Positions 35,236 through 47,738 of a stretch of DNA of 64,000 nt are shown here, in pieces. Location of the stretch: positions 4,898,001-4,962,000 of the forward strand of contig NZ_CP036401.1 in NCBI RefSeq assembly GCF_004322755.1, written 5' to 3'. The notes beneath the pieces are model-generated. The model was not told the origin of the DNA. It worked only from the letters and a program-made list of their open reading frames with translations, and searched no databases. Both the position numbers and the translations under genes were made by a program. The first letter of the stretch is position 1, and each line of letters opens with the position of its first letter. This DNA comes from Pseudoduganella albidiflava (GTDB taxonomy: Bacteria > Pseudomonadota > Gammaproteobacteria > Burkholderiales > Burkholderiaceae_D).

Positions 35236-35739
35236 TCAGCGCTGCTGGATCTTGTCGGTCGGGCGGCTGCCGGCGTCGGATGGCGCCTCGCCCGGATTGC
35301 CCTGGCGCTGCTGGTTGTTGGCATCGCCGGCTTGCCGGTTGCCGGAAGGGCCGGTCGGCGATTCCTGCGAACCGGCCCGCTGTTTCTGTTCCAGGCCGCC
35401 ATGGCCGGACTGGCGCGGTGCCGCTGCGCGGTCTTCATCGGCCCGGGCTTCCTCGCGCATGGCTTTCTGGCGGGCACTCCAGCCGGCCTGCTGGGCGCCC
35501 TCGCCGCCCCGGCTGCTGCCAACTTCCTCGTCGGGCATGCCCTGCATCGAACCGCGCATTTCCCCACGACTGCGAAGCGACGTGCCCTGCTGCTCTTCCG
35601 ATGCGGACTGCACGTTTGCGCCGCCCTGCGCGACCGCGCCGGGGGCCACGCCCTGCATGCTGCCTTCGGCAACGGTGTTCTGGTCCTTGGTGGTTTGCGA
35701 GCGGACGCGTTTATCGTCCGGACTGCCTTTTTTCGACAT
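35236..35739 (-). CDS. small disordered hydrophilic protein
   Basis: The 167-residue product is rich in Gln, Gly, Ser, Glu and Arg with hardly any hydrophobic residues, predicting intrinsic disorder (for example QSASEEQQGTSLRSRGEMRG). There is no signal peptide or membrane segment. I start it at the ATG at 35739 because a textbook Shine-Dalgarno AGGAGGAGG sits seven bases upstream; the frame is open further 5'. Composition recalls stress-related hydrophilins, but that is only resemblance. It follows the anchored secreted protein gene by 124 bp. Confidence 0.65.
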   Translation of the reverse strand: MSKKGSPDDKRVRSQTTKDQNTVAEGSMQGVAPGAVAQGGANVQSASEEQQGTSLRSRGEMRGSMQGMPDEEVGSSRGGEGAQQAGWSARQKAMREEARADEDRAAAPRQSGHGGLEQKQRAGSQESPTGPSGNRQAGDANNQQRQGNPGEAPSDAGSRPTDKIQQR

Positions 35740-35863
35740 GATGTCCTCCTCCTGTGGCGACGCCAGCGGGGCGTCAACAGGGCGATCATGCGCCCGCGGC
35801 ATGCATGGCTGTATCGGCGCAGCCTGTGCGGGCTTGTAGGACATGCCTTACCTGGGAGAAGAC

Positions 35864-37564
35864 TCAGTGCACCAGCTCTTCCGGCCGTGAAACGGATCGC
35901 TTGCCGGCGGCCCTGGCTTTCCTGCGCCGCCAGAGGTAGAAGGCCAACGCCCCCAGGAGGGCGCCGCCGATGCCGGCCACCGGCAGCGGAACAGGCGCCG
36001 GCTCGCGCTCCAGCACGGTGGAAGGATCGCGCAGCGCCGCCGGGAAAGGCCGCGCCGCCACCGGCACGATCTTCCAGTCGGCCTGGTTTTCCGGCACCCG
36101 CGCGCGGAATTCATCGAACGAGAACACCGGTGCCGAACCTGTCACGCGGCTCGACGGCACCTGCGGAATGCGCACCAGGAAGATGGCTTCCACATCGTCG
36201 CGAAGCTTCTGTTCATAGGCGGTCAAGGTGCGGCTGCTCCCCTTGGCGCCGACGATTTCCAGCAGGTCCAGCCCGGCGGCTTCGAACGTCACCGCCGGTA
36301 GCAGCCGGGTCTGCTCTTCATTCAGGTAGTCGTAGATCTTGCGGCCGCCCTGCAGGCTGCGATCCTTGGCGGCAATGAAGGCATACGCGGCCAGCGATTT
36401 CAATGGCGCGGTCGGGCCGCGCCCGGGAATATGCCAGCCGAGCGAATCGAATACGTCGACACTGATGCCGGCGCAATTCGCGCTGGCGTGGCGATACTGG
36501 AAATCGTGCCGGTAAAGCTGGTTGAACACGCGTTGCACGCCCCCCTGGAATGCCACCGCGGTGCGCTCGTTATTCAATACCGCGACCAGCATATAAGACG
36601 GGCGATAGTATTGCTGGCCGCTATTCAAGTCCATCAGGTAGTTATCCATCGGGACGGTCGCCGCCACGATGCCTTTTTCGCTGACCGAATCCAGGTTGTA
36701 GAAGTTATTGACGGCCCAGTCGGCCCATTGCCCCTTGTCGCCAATGCGGCCGGTGGCAATGGCGAAATGCCCGCCCAGCGATTCATCGTCGTCGCCCTGG
36801 GCGCCATTCAGCACGAATCCCAATACCGGCTTTTGCCGCCAGTCGCGCTGCTGGCCGGGATGCCGCTCCCACAACAGGCGTGTTTCGATCCCGCCGCCCT
36901 CCTTCACTGGCGCCCGTACGAATGCCTCCAGGTCGGATGGCTTTTGCAGCGGCGCGCTTTGCAGCCGGGCCGGCTGGAAAGCGAAATCGCCGGGCCAGAT
37001 GGTACGGGCGACAAACACCTGTTGCGTGCCTACGTTGCGGAACGTGCCGCGCATCCGCACTTCACGCCCGGCAAACCAGGCGGCGGTCTTGTCGTCGGCA
37101 TACGAGAGATTGGTGGCGAGTTTCGGCACCAGCTCGATGTCGAGTTCGCTGCCGGCGGCGGTGCGGACACGCCGGGCGCCAGGCTGCATGACCGCGCCCT
37201 CCAGGATGCTCGGGGCACCGATCCACACGAGGGAGGGATGGGCCAGCTTCCCCGCCTGTGCGCCGGCGGCCCATGCGGCGACATCGCTGCGCCTGTCGGC
37301 TCCCGCGGTAAAACCCGATACCGCCATGCCCGGTCGGGGTACGGCAATCCATTCATTTTCGAAGTACCACAGGCCTTGTTTCGGCACCGTGCAATCGCCG
37401 CACTTCCCGGTATCGAGACGCAGCCCGTCGGCCGATAGCAAGCCGATGGATTCCCGTTCCAGTGCGCCTTTCAAGCCGGCGGGCGATGTATTCACGGAAG
37501 TTTCCGCGGCAGTGGCAAACATGGCAAACGCAGCTGCGATCGCAGCAAAAAGAATTTTGGGCAT
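35864..37564 (-). CDS. secreted protein with C-terminal membrane anchor, unknown function
   Basis: The 566-residue protein has a signal peptide (MPKILFAAIAAAFAMFATAAET) and a large extracytoplasmic domain. Near the end comes a PVAGIGGALLGALAFYLW membrane segment followed by RRRKARAAGKR, a stop-transfer tail. That tail, preceded by PVPLP, recalls PEP-CTERM/VPLPA sorting ends but has an extra 20 residues, so I do not call it one. Seen inside: a CGDC pair early, and RHASANCAGISVDVFDSLGW, which might hold a catalytic or disulfide cysteine. I recognise no named family. It is divergent from the TonB-dependent receptor gene 415 bp away. Confidence 0.7.
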   Translation of the reverse strand: MPKILFAAIAAAFAMFATAAETSVNTSPAGLKGALERESIGLLSADGLRLDTGKCGDCTVPKQGLWYFENEWIAVPRPGMAVSGFTAGADRRSDVAAWAAGAQAGKLAHPSLVWIGAPSILEGAVMQPGARRVRTAAGSELDIELVPKLATNLSYADDKTAAWFAGREVRMRGTFRNVGTQQVFVARTIWPGDFAFQPARLQSAPLQKPSDLEAFVRAPVKEGGGIETRLLWERHPGQQRDWRQKPVLGFVLNGAQGDDDESLGGHFAIATGRIGDKGQWADWAVNNFYNLDSVSEKGIVAATVPMDNYLMDLNSGQQYYRPSYMLVAVLNNERTAVAFQGGVQRVFNQLYRHDFQYRHASANCAGISVDVFDSLGWHIPGRGPTAPLKSLAAYAFIAAKDRSLQGGRKIYDYLNEEQTRLLPAVTFEAAGLDLLEIVGAKGSSRTLTAYEQKLRDDVEAIFLVRIPQVPSSRVTGSAPVFSFDEFRARVPENQADWKIVPVAARPFPAALRDPSTVLEREPAPVPLPVAGIGGALLGALAFYLWRRRKARAAGKRSVSRPEELVH

Positions 37565-37634
37565 GCTGGTCTCGCTCTGGTAAAGAGGCGAGCTTACCAA
37601 GAGCATTTTCCCGAAAAATTGATATTGTGCATTG

Positions 37635-37689
37635 TTTCCCGCTTCTTTCCCGCTTCTTTCCGCCTTCTTTCCCGCTTCTTTCCCGCCGG
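37635..37689. repeat. five 11-bp tandem repeats
   Basis: Units of TTTCCCGCTTC, five contiguous copies with small differences, sit between the divergent secreted-protein and TonB-receptor genes. The remaining part of the gap (37690-37978) is AT-richer and probably holds the receptor promoter. Confidence 0.85.
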
Positions 37690-37978
37690 CTTTCCAATAT
37701 TTGACTGGAATACAACAGTTGGACGTGTCCGTGTTTTTCTATTTAGTGAATTTCGCTAAACACGCGGGGTCCGCTGGCACCGGTGTTGACGCCCGCCGCG
37801 GTTTTGATAAGACTCGATTGTACCTAATAAATTTTGGACATCACCTTTCGGCAGGCGGCGCGATATTGGCGGTCATCGCACTGCCGGCTTGAAAAGGGAT
37901 GTACCGGAAAAACGGCTGATCCACATCCGGACTGTCAAGGCGCGTGGACAGCGCCCCGTACCCCAACTGGAGACAATA

Positions 37979-40900
37979 ATGAAAACCATCGAGAAAACCG
38001 CGATCGCCGTGGCTGCGGCGCAATTCGCCATGCTTTGCTGCGCCCCTGCCGCGGGCCAGGAAGCCGCGGCCGGCACTGAAACGGCCACGGTCGTCGTCAC
38101 CGGGCAGCGCGCCGCCCTGCAATCGGCACAGAAAATCAAGCAGGATGCCGACGAGATCGTCGACTCGATTGTCGCCGACGATATCGGCAAGCTGCCGGAC
38201 CGCTCGGTGACCGAAGTGCTGCAGCGGGTGGTCGGAGTGACGATGGACCGGGCCATGCAGGGCGATCCGCAGCGCTTCGCCATCGAAGGTTCGGCCATCG
38301 CCATCCGGGGCCTGACCTATGTGCGTTCCGAGCTGAACGGACGCGAGTCGTTCTCGGCCAATGGCGGCCGCTCGCTCAATTTCGAGGATGTGCCGCCCGA
38401 GCTGATGGCCGGTGTCGATGTCTACAAGAATCCCTCGGCCGAGCAGATCGAAGGCGGCATCAGCGGCCTGGTCAACCTGCGCACCGCGATGCCGTTCGAC
38501 CAGGCGGGCTTCCGGGGCGCGGTGTCGGTACAGGCCACGCATTCGCGGCTGTATGGCGGCAAGGCGCAGCCTTCCTACTCGCTCCTGCTGTCGAACCGCT
38601 GGAAGACCGGGCTGGGCGAATTCGGCGCACTGGTCGACCTGGCCCACTCGAAGAGCAATACGCGCACCGACAATTTCGTCATCGATCCGCTGTATCCGCA
38701 TGACGAGATCGAGCCTGGCCGCACGGTCTGGGTACCGAAGGCGGCGATGTGGCGCTCGATGGAATACCAGCGCGAACGCAAGGGCAAGTACGCGGCCTTC
38801 CAGTGGCGTCCGAATCGACAGCTGAGCACTTCGCTGACCTACTTCCGCTCGGATTACGAGATGACGTGGTCGGAAGCGGCGATGCTGATGCAGCACACCA
38901 CGCCCTTCGATATCAAGGTGGCCAACGGCGTGTACGACGCGGCCGGCGCATTCGTCAGCGGCATCCTGTCCGACCCGAAGGCCGGCGGCATCAACGTCAA
39001 CCCCGACCGCCAGGTGTACGACCGCAACTCCGACACCACCGATATCGCCTTCAATGCGCAATGGCGCGTCAGCCCGGCGTGGACCATCGAGGCGGACGTC
39101 CAGCGCGTGCGCGCCAATACCGCCGGATTCGCCTCCGATGTCGCCACCGGCGTGCAGCTGCCATCGCAGCATCTCGACCTCAGCGGCAAGCTGCCGGTCA
39201 TCCACTTTACCGATGACGACCGCAAGTACCTGGCGAATCCGGCCAATTACTACTGGGCCTACACGATGGAGCACCTCGACCGCTCACATGGCGAGAACGA
39301 TGCGCTCAAGCTCGACGCGGTGCACACCTTCGACCACCCTGTACTGCGCGACGTGCGCTTCGGCGTGCGTGCCGCCGAGCGCGAGTCGCGCACCCAGGAC
39401 ACCGGATATCACTGGGAAGGCGTTACACAGCCGTGGATGGTGGGCTGGCAGATCCCGCATGTGGCGCGCCTCAACGATCCACGCTTCGCCGCGCCTTACA
39501 GCGTGAACAGCTATCCGAACTTCTTCCTTGGCGATGCCACGGTCCCCGGCGTCATCTTCCCGGATACCAGCCTGGCGCGCGGCTTTCCCGGCACCTACCA
39601 GAAACTGCATGATTTCCACCAGATCCTGTGCGAGGAACAGCGGATCGCGCAGGGCTGGGGCGGATGTGCGCCATGGCAGGGCAAGTCGCTCACCGACAAG
39701 CCCGAAGATACCAACCTCGTCACCGAAAAGACCAAGAGCTTCTACACGCAGCTGCGCTTCGGTTTCGATCAATGGCGCTTCCCGGTCGATGGCAGTCTCG
39801 GCGTGCGCTATGTGAAAACCGATCTCAAGGCCAGCGGCTATACGGTCTTCACGCCGTCGGTGCCGTCCGGATCGGATGGCGGTCCGGTGACCGGCGTACC
39901 GATTCCGGATATCCCCGCTTACGCCGCGCACCAGAACTATGAAAATTCCTACAGCAAGTTATTGCCGACGCTGAACCTGCGCCTGAAAGCCAGCGACAAG
40001 CTGCAGTTCCGCCTGGCGCTGGGCAGGGCCATGGCGCGCCCGGACTTCAGCAAGATGCAGGGCCGGACCACGCTGACGCAGAACATCACGAGTACGACCG
40101 ATGCGGAGACGGGCGTGGTGCGGGTGACCAATGTCGACCTGTCCGGTACGGCCAGCGGCAACCCGATGCTGCGCCCCACCACCGCCAACCAGATCGACGT
40201 GACGGCCGAGTATTATTTCGCGCCCGGCAATTCCATCACCCTCGCGGTCTTCAACAAGCGGCTCAAGGATATCGTGGTCGACCAGATGTCGACCTACAAC
40301 CTGCCGGACGCCAGCGGGAAGATGCATGCCTTCGGGGTCACGTCACCGGTCAACGGCGCCAAGGGAACGGCACGCGGATTCGAGATCGCCTATCAGCAGT
40401 ATTTCGATTTCCTGCCGGCCTGGGCCAGGGGGCTCGGCGTGCAGAGCAGCTTCACGTTCGTCGACAGCAAGCGCAAGCTGTACAACCCCGTCTTCAGCGC
40501 ATGGTGCCAGGGCAGCGACAGCGTCTCGAACCTGAACATGTACATCAACGGCTGCGATACGGATGCCCGCTCGTTCGGCAACCTGCCGTTGACCGGGCTG
40601 TCGCGCCGGACCGTCAACCTGGCCCTGATGTTCGACCAGGGTCCGGTATCGGCCCGGCTGGCCTACAACTGGCGCTCGCGCAGCCTGCAAGGGCTGTCGG
40701 TGTATGGCGCACGAGGCTTCGATGCGAAAGACACCAATCCGGCCAGCAGCACCTTCGGTGCCACCAATCTGGGCTGGGGCCTGCCGCTGTGGTCGGCAGG
40801 GTATGGCCAGCTCGACGGCTCGTTCTTCTACAAGCTGACCGACAACCTCTCTCTGGGGATCGAGGCGCAGAACCTGACCAATACGATCTTCAAGCAGGAA

Positions 40901-40984
40901 GTCACGCAGCATGTGGGCCAGCAGCGGCACGCGTGGTTCGTCACGGGTCCGCGATACACGGCCCAGATGCGGTACAGCTTCTAG
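37979..40984 (+). CDS. TonB-dependent outer membrane receptor
   Basis: The 1,001-residue protein has a signal peptide (about residues 1-26). The N-terminal plug includes TVVVTGQRAALQSAQKIKQ, a TonB-box-like region, and DDIGKLPDRSVTEVLQRVVGVTMDR, the pattern of the Caulobacter/Xanthomonas-type large receptors. The 22-strand-type barrel ends in YTAQMRYSF with terminal Phe. Such receptors import siderophores, vitamins or glycans; the usual partners (CUT-type hydrolases, FecR or iron genes) are absent here, so the ligand is open. The ATG at 37979 follows GGAGA; the frame is open further upstream but only from the signal peptide onward does it look coding. Confidence 0.9.
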   Translation: MKTIEKTAIAVAAAQFAMLCCAPAAGQEAAAGTETATVVVTGQRAALQSAQKIKQDADEIVDSIVADDIGKLPDRSVTEVLQRVVGVTMDRAMQGDPQRFAIEGSAIAIRGLTYVRSELNGRESFSANGGRSLNFEDVPPELMAGVDVYKNPSAEQIEGGISGLVNLRTAMPFDQAGFRGAVSVQATHSRLYGGKAQPSYSLLLSNRWKTGLGEFGALVDLAHSKSNTRTDNFVIDPLYPHDEIEPGRTVWVPKAAMWRSMEYQRERKGKYAAFQWRPNRQLSTSLTYFRSDYEMTWSEAAMLMQHTTPFDIKVANGVYDAAGAFVSGILSDPKAGGINVNPDRQVYDRNSDTTDIAFNAQWRVSPAWTIEADVQRVRANTAGFASDVATGVQLPSQHLDLSGKLPVIHFTDDDRKYLANPANYYWAYTMEHLDRSHGENDALKLDAVHTFDHPVLRDVRFGVRAAERESRTQDTGYHWEGVTQPWMVGWQIPHVARLNDPRFAAPYSVNSYPNFFLGDATVPGVIFPDTSLARGFPGTYQKLHDFHQILCEEQRIAQGWGGCAPWQGKSLTDKPEDTNLVTEKTKSFYTQLRFGFDQWRFPVDGSLGVRYVKTDLKASGYTVFTPSVPSGSDGGPVTGVPIPDIPAYAAHQNYENSYSKLLPTLNLRLKASDKLQFRLALGRAMARPDFSKMQGRTTLTQNITSTTDAETGVVRVTNVDLSGTASGNPMLRPTTANQIDVTAEYYFAPGNSITLAVFNKRLKDIVVDQMSTYNLPDASGKMHAFGVTSPVNGAKGTARGFEIAYQQYFDFLPAWARGLGVQSSFTFVDSKRKLYNPVFSAWCQGSDSVSNLNMYINGCDTDARSFGNLPLTGLSRRTVNLALMFDQGPVSARLAYNWRSRSLQGLSVYGARGFDAKDTNPASSTFGATNLGWGLPLWSAGYGQLDGSFFYKLTDNLSLGIEAQNLTNTIFKQEVTQHVGQQRHAWFVTGPRYTAQMRYSF

Positions 40985-41026
40985 CGATTCCGGTACCGGC
41001 CACCCGCAGGTGGCCGGCTCCCCGGA

Positions 41027-41314
41027 TCAGCGCTTCCTGATTGCCAGCCGATCGGTGCCGGCATCGACGATGTCGAACGGCGCCGCCGGTTGTGGCGCTT
41101 TCATGCGGTCATCCGGGCCGGGCATGCCGGCACTGGCGCGCCCGGCCGGATCGAAGACCAGGGTTTCCCTCCCCCGCCGGCTGGGCGGGAAAGGAAACGT
41201 ATCGCGCGGGCGGTACACCTGAATCTCCCCCTCGTCCTCCTCGAACGAGTGGGCCCAGGTGATGGCCGCCTGTGGACCGGACGGTTGCGGTGCCATCGCT
41301 GCTCCGTCAGGCAT
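41027..41314 (-). CDS. small protein translationally coupled to the metalloprotease, unknown function
   Basis: The 95-residue hydrophilic product has an aromatic-acidic core ([19 protein letters not shown]) and then [14 protein letters not shown], with no signal peptide or membrane segment. Its ATG overlaps the last eight bases of the protease gene (ATGCCTGA), an arrangement that usually couples translation, so I treat it as real despite no family I can name for sure. As a downstream partner of a secreted-type protease it could be an inhibitor, immunity protein or accessory factor, but nothing in the sequence proves this. Confidence 0.65.
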   Translation of the reverse strand: MPDGAAMAPQPSGPQAAITWAHSFEEDEGEIQVYRPRDTFPFPPSRRGRETLVFDPAGRASAGMPGPDDRMKAPQPAAPFDIVDAGTDRLAIRKR

Positions 41315-43739
41315 GCATCGTCAGCGACCGGTGCAACAGGTCCCTGGCGGTGGTGGCGATCGCCGGCGCCTGGGGTGCCTGTGCCGGTGCCGTTGCAGGT
41401 AGCGCAAGCCCGCCCGGCTCCTGCGAGCCCGTGCGGAATGCCGAGATCACGCCGCCCATGAACTCGTAGTCCGTGACCGACGGCCCCCACGCGGCGCCAT
41501 CCCACCACTTGTGGTATAGCGCGCTATCGGTGCCGGTGACGAAGACATCGAGCCGATTCGGACCCCACGACGCGACCCGGGGCGTGGAGGTGCAGGTGCC
41601 GCCCATGTATTCATAGCCGGTGAGCGACGGCCCCCAGGCGGCGCCATCCCACCACTTGTGGTACAGCGCGCTGTCGGTGCCGAGCACGAACAGGTCGAGG
41701 CGGTTCGGTCCCCACGCGACCGCTTGCGGCGCACCCACGCAGATTCCGCCCATCCGTTCGAAGCCATCGGCGGACGGTCCCCAGGCCGAGCCATCCCACC
41801 ACTTGTGGTACAGCGCGCCATCGGTGCCGGTGACGAAGACATCGAGCCGGTCCGGGCCCCAGGCCACGGCGCGCGGAGCGGAAGTGCAGATGCCCCCCAG
41901 CCGTTCATAACCGGTCAGCGACGGGCCCCAGCCGGCGCCGTCGAACCACTTGTGGTACAGCGCACGGTCGGTGCCGATGACGAACACGTCGAGCCGGTTC
42001 GGGCCCCACGAGACGATTTCCGGCTGGCCGATGCAGGTGCCGCCCATGTCTTCATAGCCGGTGACGGACGGCCCCCACGCGGCGCCATCCCACCACTTGT
42101 GGAACAGTGCCCGGTTGGTGCCCAGCACGAAGACATCGAGCCGGTTCGGACCCCATGACACGATGCGCGGGTCGCCGGAGCAGATGCCGCCCATGTACTC
42201 GTAATCCGTGACGGACGGCCCCCAGGCGGCGCCATCCCACCACTTGTGATACAGCGCGCTGTCGGTGCCGGTGACGAACACGTCGAGGCGGTTCGGTCCC
42301 CATGCGACGGCCTGCGGCACGCTGGTGCAGGTGCCGCCCATCTGTTCGTAGCCGGTGACCGATGGCCCCCAGCCCGAGCCGTCCCACCATTTGTGGTACA
42401 GCGCGCGGTCCGTGCCGAGCACGAAGGTGTCGAGCCGGTTCGGTCCCCATGCCACCACGGGCTCCGAGCTGGGCCGCGTGGCCGTGGCGTCGATGCCGAT
42501 GCTGGCGCGCACGCCGTCGAGGCAGGCCTGCATGCGGGCCACCTGGCCGGCGGAGAACATCACCATCGCGCGGTCGTCGACATAGTCCATGTAGTTCATG
42601 AACATGTCGCCATCCGGACCGTTGTTGCACGAGATATGGGGGAAGGTGGGGACGCCGACGTTGCCGCCGCCCTGGTTCGGCGTATCGGCCACGTTGTCGG
42701 AGCCGGAGCAGCCGGTGCCGTCATCGCCCCAGATGTGGAAGAGATCCAGCCAGTGGCCGATCTCGTGCGTCGTGGTGCGGCCCAGGTCGAATGGGGCCGC
42801 CGCGGTACCGTTGGTACCGAACGCCGATTGCAGGCAGACCACGCCATCGGTCTCGGCCGGGCCGCCGGGGAACTGCGCGTAGCCCAGCAGGCCGCCACCC
42901 AGCTGGCACACCCAGATATTGAGGTAGCGCTCCGCCGGCCAGGCGTCCAGCCCGCCGCTGGCGGTCGACTTCACGGCGTCGTTGTCGCTGAATGCCGCGA
43001 CCGTGGTTTGCCGGCGCTCGATGCCCGTGGTGGGCGCGCCGTTCGGATCGACGGTCGCGAGCACGAATTCGATGCGGGCATCGGCGGCCAGCGGCAGGAA
43101 TGGCGGCGGCGTGGTGGCGACATCCGGATTGGTGCGGCGGAAGTCGCGGTTCAGCACCTCGATCTGGCTGGCGACCTGTGCATCGGAAATGTTCTGCGCG
43201 GTGGTGTTCCACACGACGTGGACAACGACCGGTATGCGCGTGATGCCGGTACGCTGCGCGCTTGCACTGCCCGTTTCATAACGCTGCGCGCGGATTTCGA
43301 TCTGGTCGCGCGCCCGTGCGTAGGCGGGATTGGTCGACAACAGGCGGCGATGCACATCCATCGTGGCGCAACGCCTGACTCGCGGCTGGCTGTTGCCGCC
43401 GCCGTTGCCGCCCGAACCGCCCATGCCTCCCGAGCCGCCAATGCCGCCCTGGCCAGCGCCGCCGCCGTTCATTGGCCCGCCAGGCATGGCATTGTTGCGG
43501 CTGTCGGCCCGCTCCGTCATGCTTCCCGCGGGCATGCCATCCAGGCTGCCCCGCTGCGATACGCCGGGCATGCCGCGATCGTCGCCATCGGCCAGGCCGA
43601 GCGGTTGTTCGCCAGCCATGTGGAAATGCGCGATGCCATTGCCGCTGGCCGCCCCGTCGCCTTTCGCGGCGTTCGGTTCGCTGCAGCCGCAATCATCGGC
43701 CATTGCCGCGGCCGCCCCTTTTTGCTGTTTCGCTTTCAT
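41307..43739 (-). CDS. M43-type zinc metalloprotease with seven PLL-like propeller repeats
   Basis: The product has 810 residues. Residues 1-125 are hydrophilic and end in a Gly-rich run ([18 protein letters not shown]); no Sec signal is visible. Residues about 150-420 match M43 (pappalysin/cytophagalysin) peptidases: the zinc site [11 protein letters not shown] has ligands His325, His329 and His335 with catalytic Glu326, and a Met-turn MNYMDYVDD follows. Residues about 424-766 are seven 49-residue repeats, each with [19 protein letters not shown] and WGPS, matching the PLL lectin-type seven-bladed propeller. A Pro/Ala tail closes it. It would be a protease with a sugar-binding propeller; the target is unknown. 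Confidence 0.88.
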   Translation of the reverse strand: MKAKQQKGAAAAMADDCGCSEPNAAKGDGAASGNGIAHFHMAGEQPLGLADGDDRGMPGVSQRGSLDGMPAGSMTERADSRNNAMPGGPMNGGGAGQGGIGGSGGMGGSGGNGGGNSQPRVRRCATMDVHRRLLSTNPAYARARDQIEIRAQRYETGSASAQRTGITRIPVVVHVVWNTTAQNISDAQVASQIEVLNRDFRRTNPDVATTPPPFLPLAADARIEFVLATVDPNGAPTTGIERRQTTVAAFSDNDAVKSTASGGLDAWPAERYLNIWVCQLGGGLLGYAQFPGGPAETDGVVCLQSAFGTNGTAAAPFDLGRTTTHEIGHWLDLFHIWGDDGTGCSGSDNVADTPNQGGGNVGVPTFPHISCNNGPDGDMFMNYMDYVDDRAMVMFSAGQVARMQACLDGVRASIGIDATATRPSSEPVVAWGPNRLDTFVLGTDRALYHKWWDGSGWGPSVTGYEQMGGTCTSVPQAVAWGPNRLDVFVTGTDSALYHKWWDGAAWGPSVTDYEYMGGICSGDPRIVSWGPNRLDVFVLGTNRALFHKWWDGAAWGPSVTGYEDMGGTCIGQPEIVSWGPNRLDVFVIGTDRALYHKWFDGAGWGPSLTGYERLGGICTSAPRAVAWGPDRLDVFVTGTDGALYHKWWDGSAWGPSADGFERMGGICVGAPQAVAWGPNRLDLFVLGTDSALYHKWWDGAAWGPSLTGYEYMGGTCTSTPRVASWGPNRLDVFVTGTDSALYHKWWDGAAWGPSVTDYEFMGGVISAFRTGSQEPGGLALPATAPAQAPQAPAIATTARDLLHRSLTMHA
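41443..42471. repeat. seven tandem 147-bp coding repeats
   Basis: These encode the seven blades of the propeller. Units are highly alike at DNA level (conserved CCACCACTTGTGGTA and GGTCCCCA blocks), suggesting recent duplication or gene conversion. Confidence 0.9.
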
Positions 43740-44035
43740 GTCGCCTCCCTAGTGTTGAGTCCCGCACCGTCGTGCACACTTCGAGCGCCCATGCGCGCCA
43801 CCTCCCATCGTGAGTGATACGTCTCGTTTCATACTAGGCCATATATCCGGCAGGGCGCCGGCTATCATCCCCGTCGGTTCACATTAATATTGATCCGTAG
43901 AGCGGCCCGCGATAGCCTGAATAAACTGAAATTGCCGGGTCTGCCATGCAGCTTGCGTAGTTCGTTTGCGAGCGCGTGTGCCGCGTCATCGTGTAAGCGG
44001 ACGCTAACGCCCCTCTCCTTCCAGGCTCCGGCCAA
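43740..44035. other. upstream region of the protease gene, no gene seen
   Basis: Mixed composition. A minus-strand open frame of 177 codons covers 43865-44398, but it is mostly made of the repeats that follow and has no family match, so I do not call it. Confidence 0.5.
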
Positions 44036-44352
44036 AACCGGTGACAGGCTCCGATTTCTTTCAAAAGGTTTCTGAAAAGCGGTGACAGGCTCGCATTGTT
44101 TTCGAAAGGTTCTCGACATCGGAGGTGTCACCAGTTTCCCTCTCGTGCGACATGGCAGTACACAAAAGCAGTGACAGGCTCCAATGGTTTTCGAAAGGTT
44201 TCCGAAAACCGGTGACAGGCTCCGATTGTTTTCGAAAGGATCTTCGCAGATGTAGCCCGTCACCGTTTCGTTGCGACTTTCGCGACGAAATCGGAGCCTG
44301 TCACTGGTTTCGCTACAGGTTTCGCGGCGAAATCGGAGCCTGTCCCCGGTTT
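44036..44352. repeat. GTGACAGGCTCCGATT repeat cluster
   Basis: Four forward copies (about 44041, 44082, 44171, 44212) and two inverted copies (about 44289, 44330) are present. They form pairs 41 bp apart and are separated by TTTTCGAAAGG and similar spacers. The structure fits REP/BIME-type palindromic repeats placed just past the rRNA operon's end. Confidence 0.85.
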
Positions 44353-44380
44353 TTTGGTAACAATTGGGGTGGCCAAAAGC

Positions 44381-44415
44381 AAAAAACCCCGCCAGCACAC
44401 GCTAGCGGGGTTTTT
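44381..44415 (-). terminator. second rRNA operon terminator
   Basis: The minus-strand hairpin AACCCCGC / GCGGGGTT with a TTTTTT tail follows the truncated 5S copy. Confidence 0.85.
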
Positions 44416-44418
44416 CTA

Positions 44419-44459
44419 TATAACAGCCTGACGATAACCTACTTTCACACTGGTTGCAG
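44419..44459 (-). pseudogene. truncated 5S rRNA 3' end
   Basis: 41 bp are identical to 44590-44630, covering the 3' end of the 5S gene and its flank (CTGCAACCAGTGTGAAAGTAG start on the minus strand). The rest of 5S is missing and replaced by unrelated sequence (44460-44551). It looks like the remnant of a second 5S copy, with its own terminator downstream. Confidence 0.85.
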
Positions 44460-44551
44460 TAGCGACGTCGGGCAGTGCCCGGCGGAGCAATCGGCGCATT
44501 CGACAGCTTGAAGCGGAGCCCGACAGCATGCTGCAATCCATAAGCACAAAT

Positions 44552-44586
44552 GAAAAAAGCCCACCAGATCACTGGTGGGCTTTTCT
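44552..44586 (-). terminator. terminator after 5S rRNA
   Basis: Stem AGCCCACCAG / CTGGTGGGCT with loop TGAT is followed on the minus strand by TTTTTT. Confidence 0.9.
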
Positions 44587-44596
44587 CGGTATAACA

Positions 44597-44710
44597 GCCT
44601 GACGATAACCTACTTTCACACTGGTTGCAGCACTATCATCGGCGCAAAGTCGTTTCACGGTCCTGTTCGGGATGGGAAGGGGTGGGACCGACTTGCTATG
44701 GTCATCAGGC
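44597..44710 (-). rRNA. rrf: 5S ribosomal RNA
   Basis: 114 nt with complementary ends (GCCTGATGAC... and ...GTTATCGTCAGGC) and the conserved CCCGAACAGGACCGTGAAAC region. It is the last rRNA of the minus-strand operon. Confidence 0.96.
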
Positions 44711-44844
44711 ATGACTTGTACGCAGTGCCGTTCCCTATGGGGCAACGTCACTGCTCAATCTGGAAGAAGTAAGTTGGGTTGTAGTTATTAACTACGTCTC
44801 ATCAAAGAGTAAATGCGAGGAATCATCATGATTCATAACCGTCA

Positions 44845-47738
<2,894 letters not shown>

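Noticed and set aside
44036..44352. Possible CRISPR array from evenly spaced GTGACAGGCTCC copies
   Set aside because: Spacing alternates, copies occur in both orientations, spacers are alike, and no cas genes are near.
43865..44398. 177-codon minus-strand frame beside the rRNA operon
   Set aside because: Most of it is made of the GTGACAGGCTCC repeats; no domain or ribosome site.
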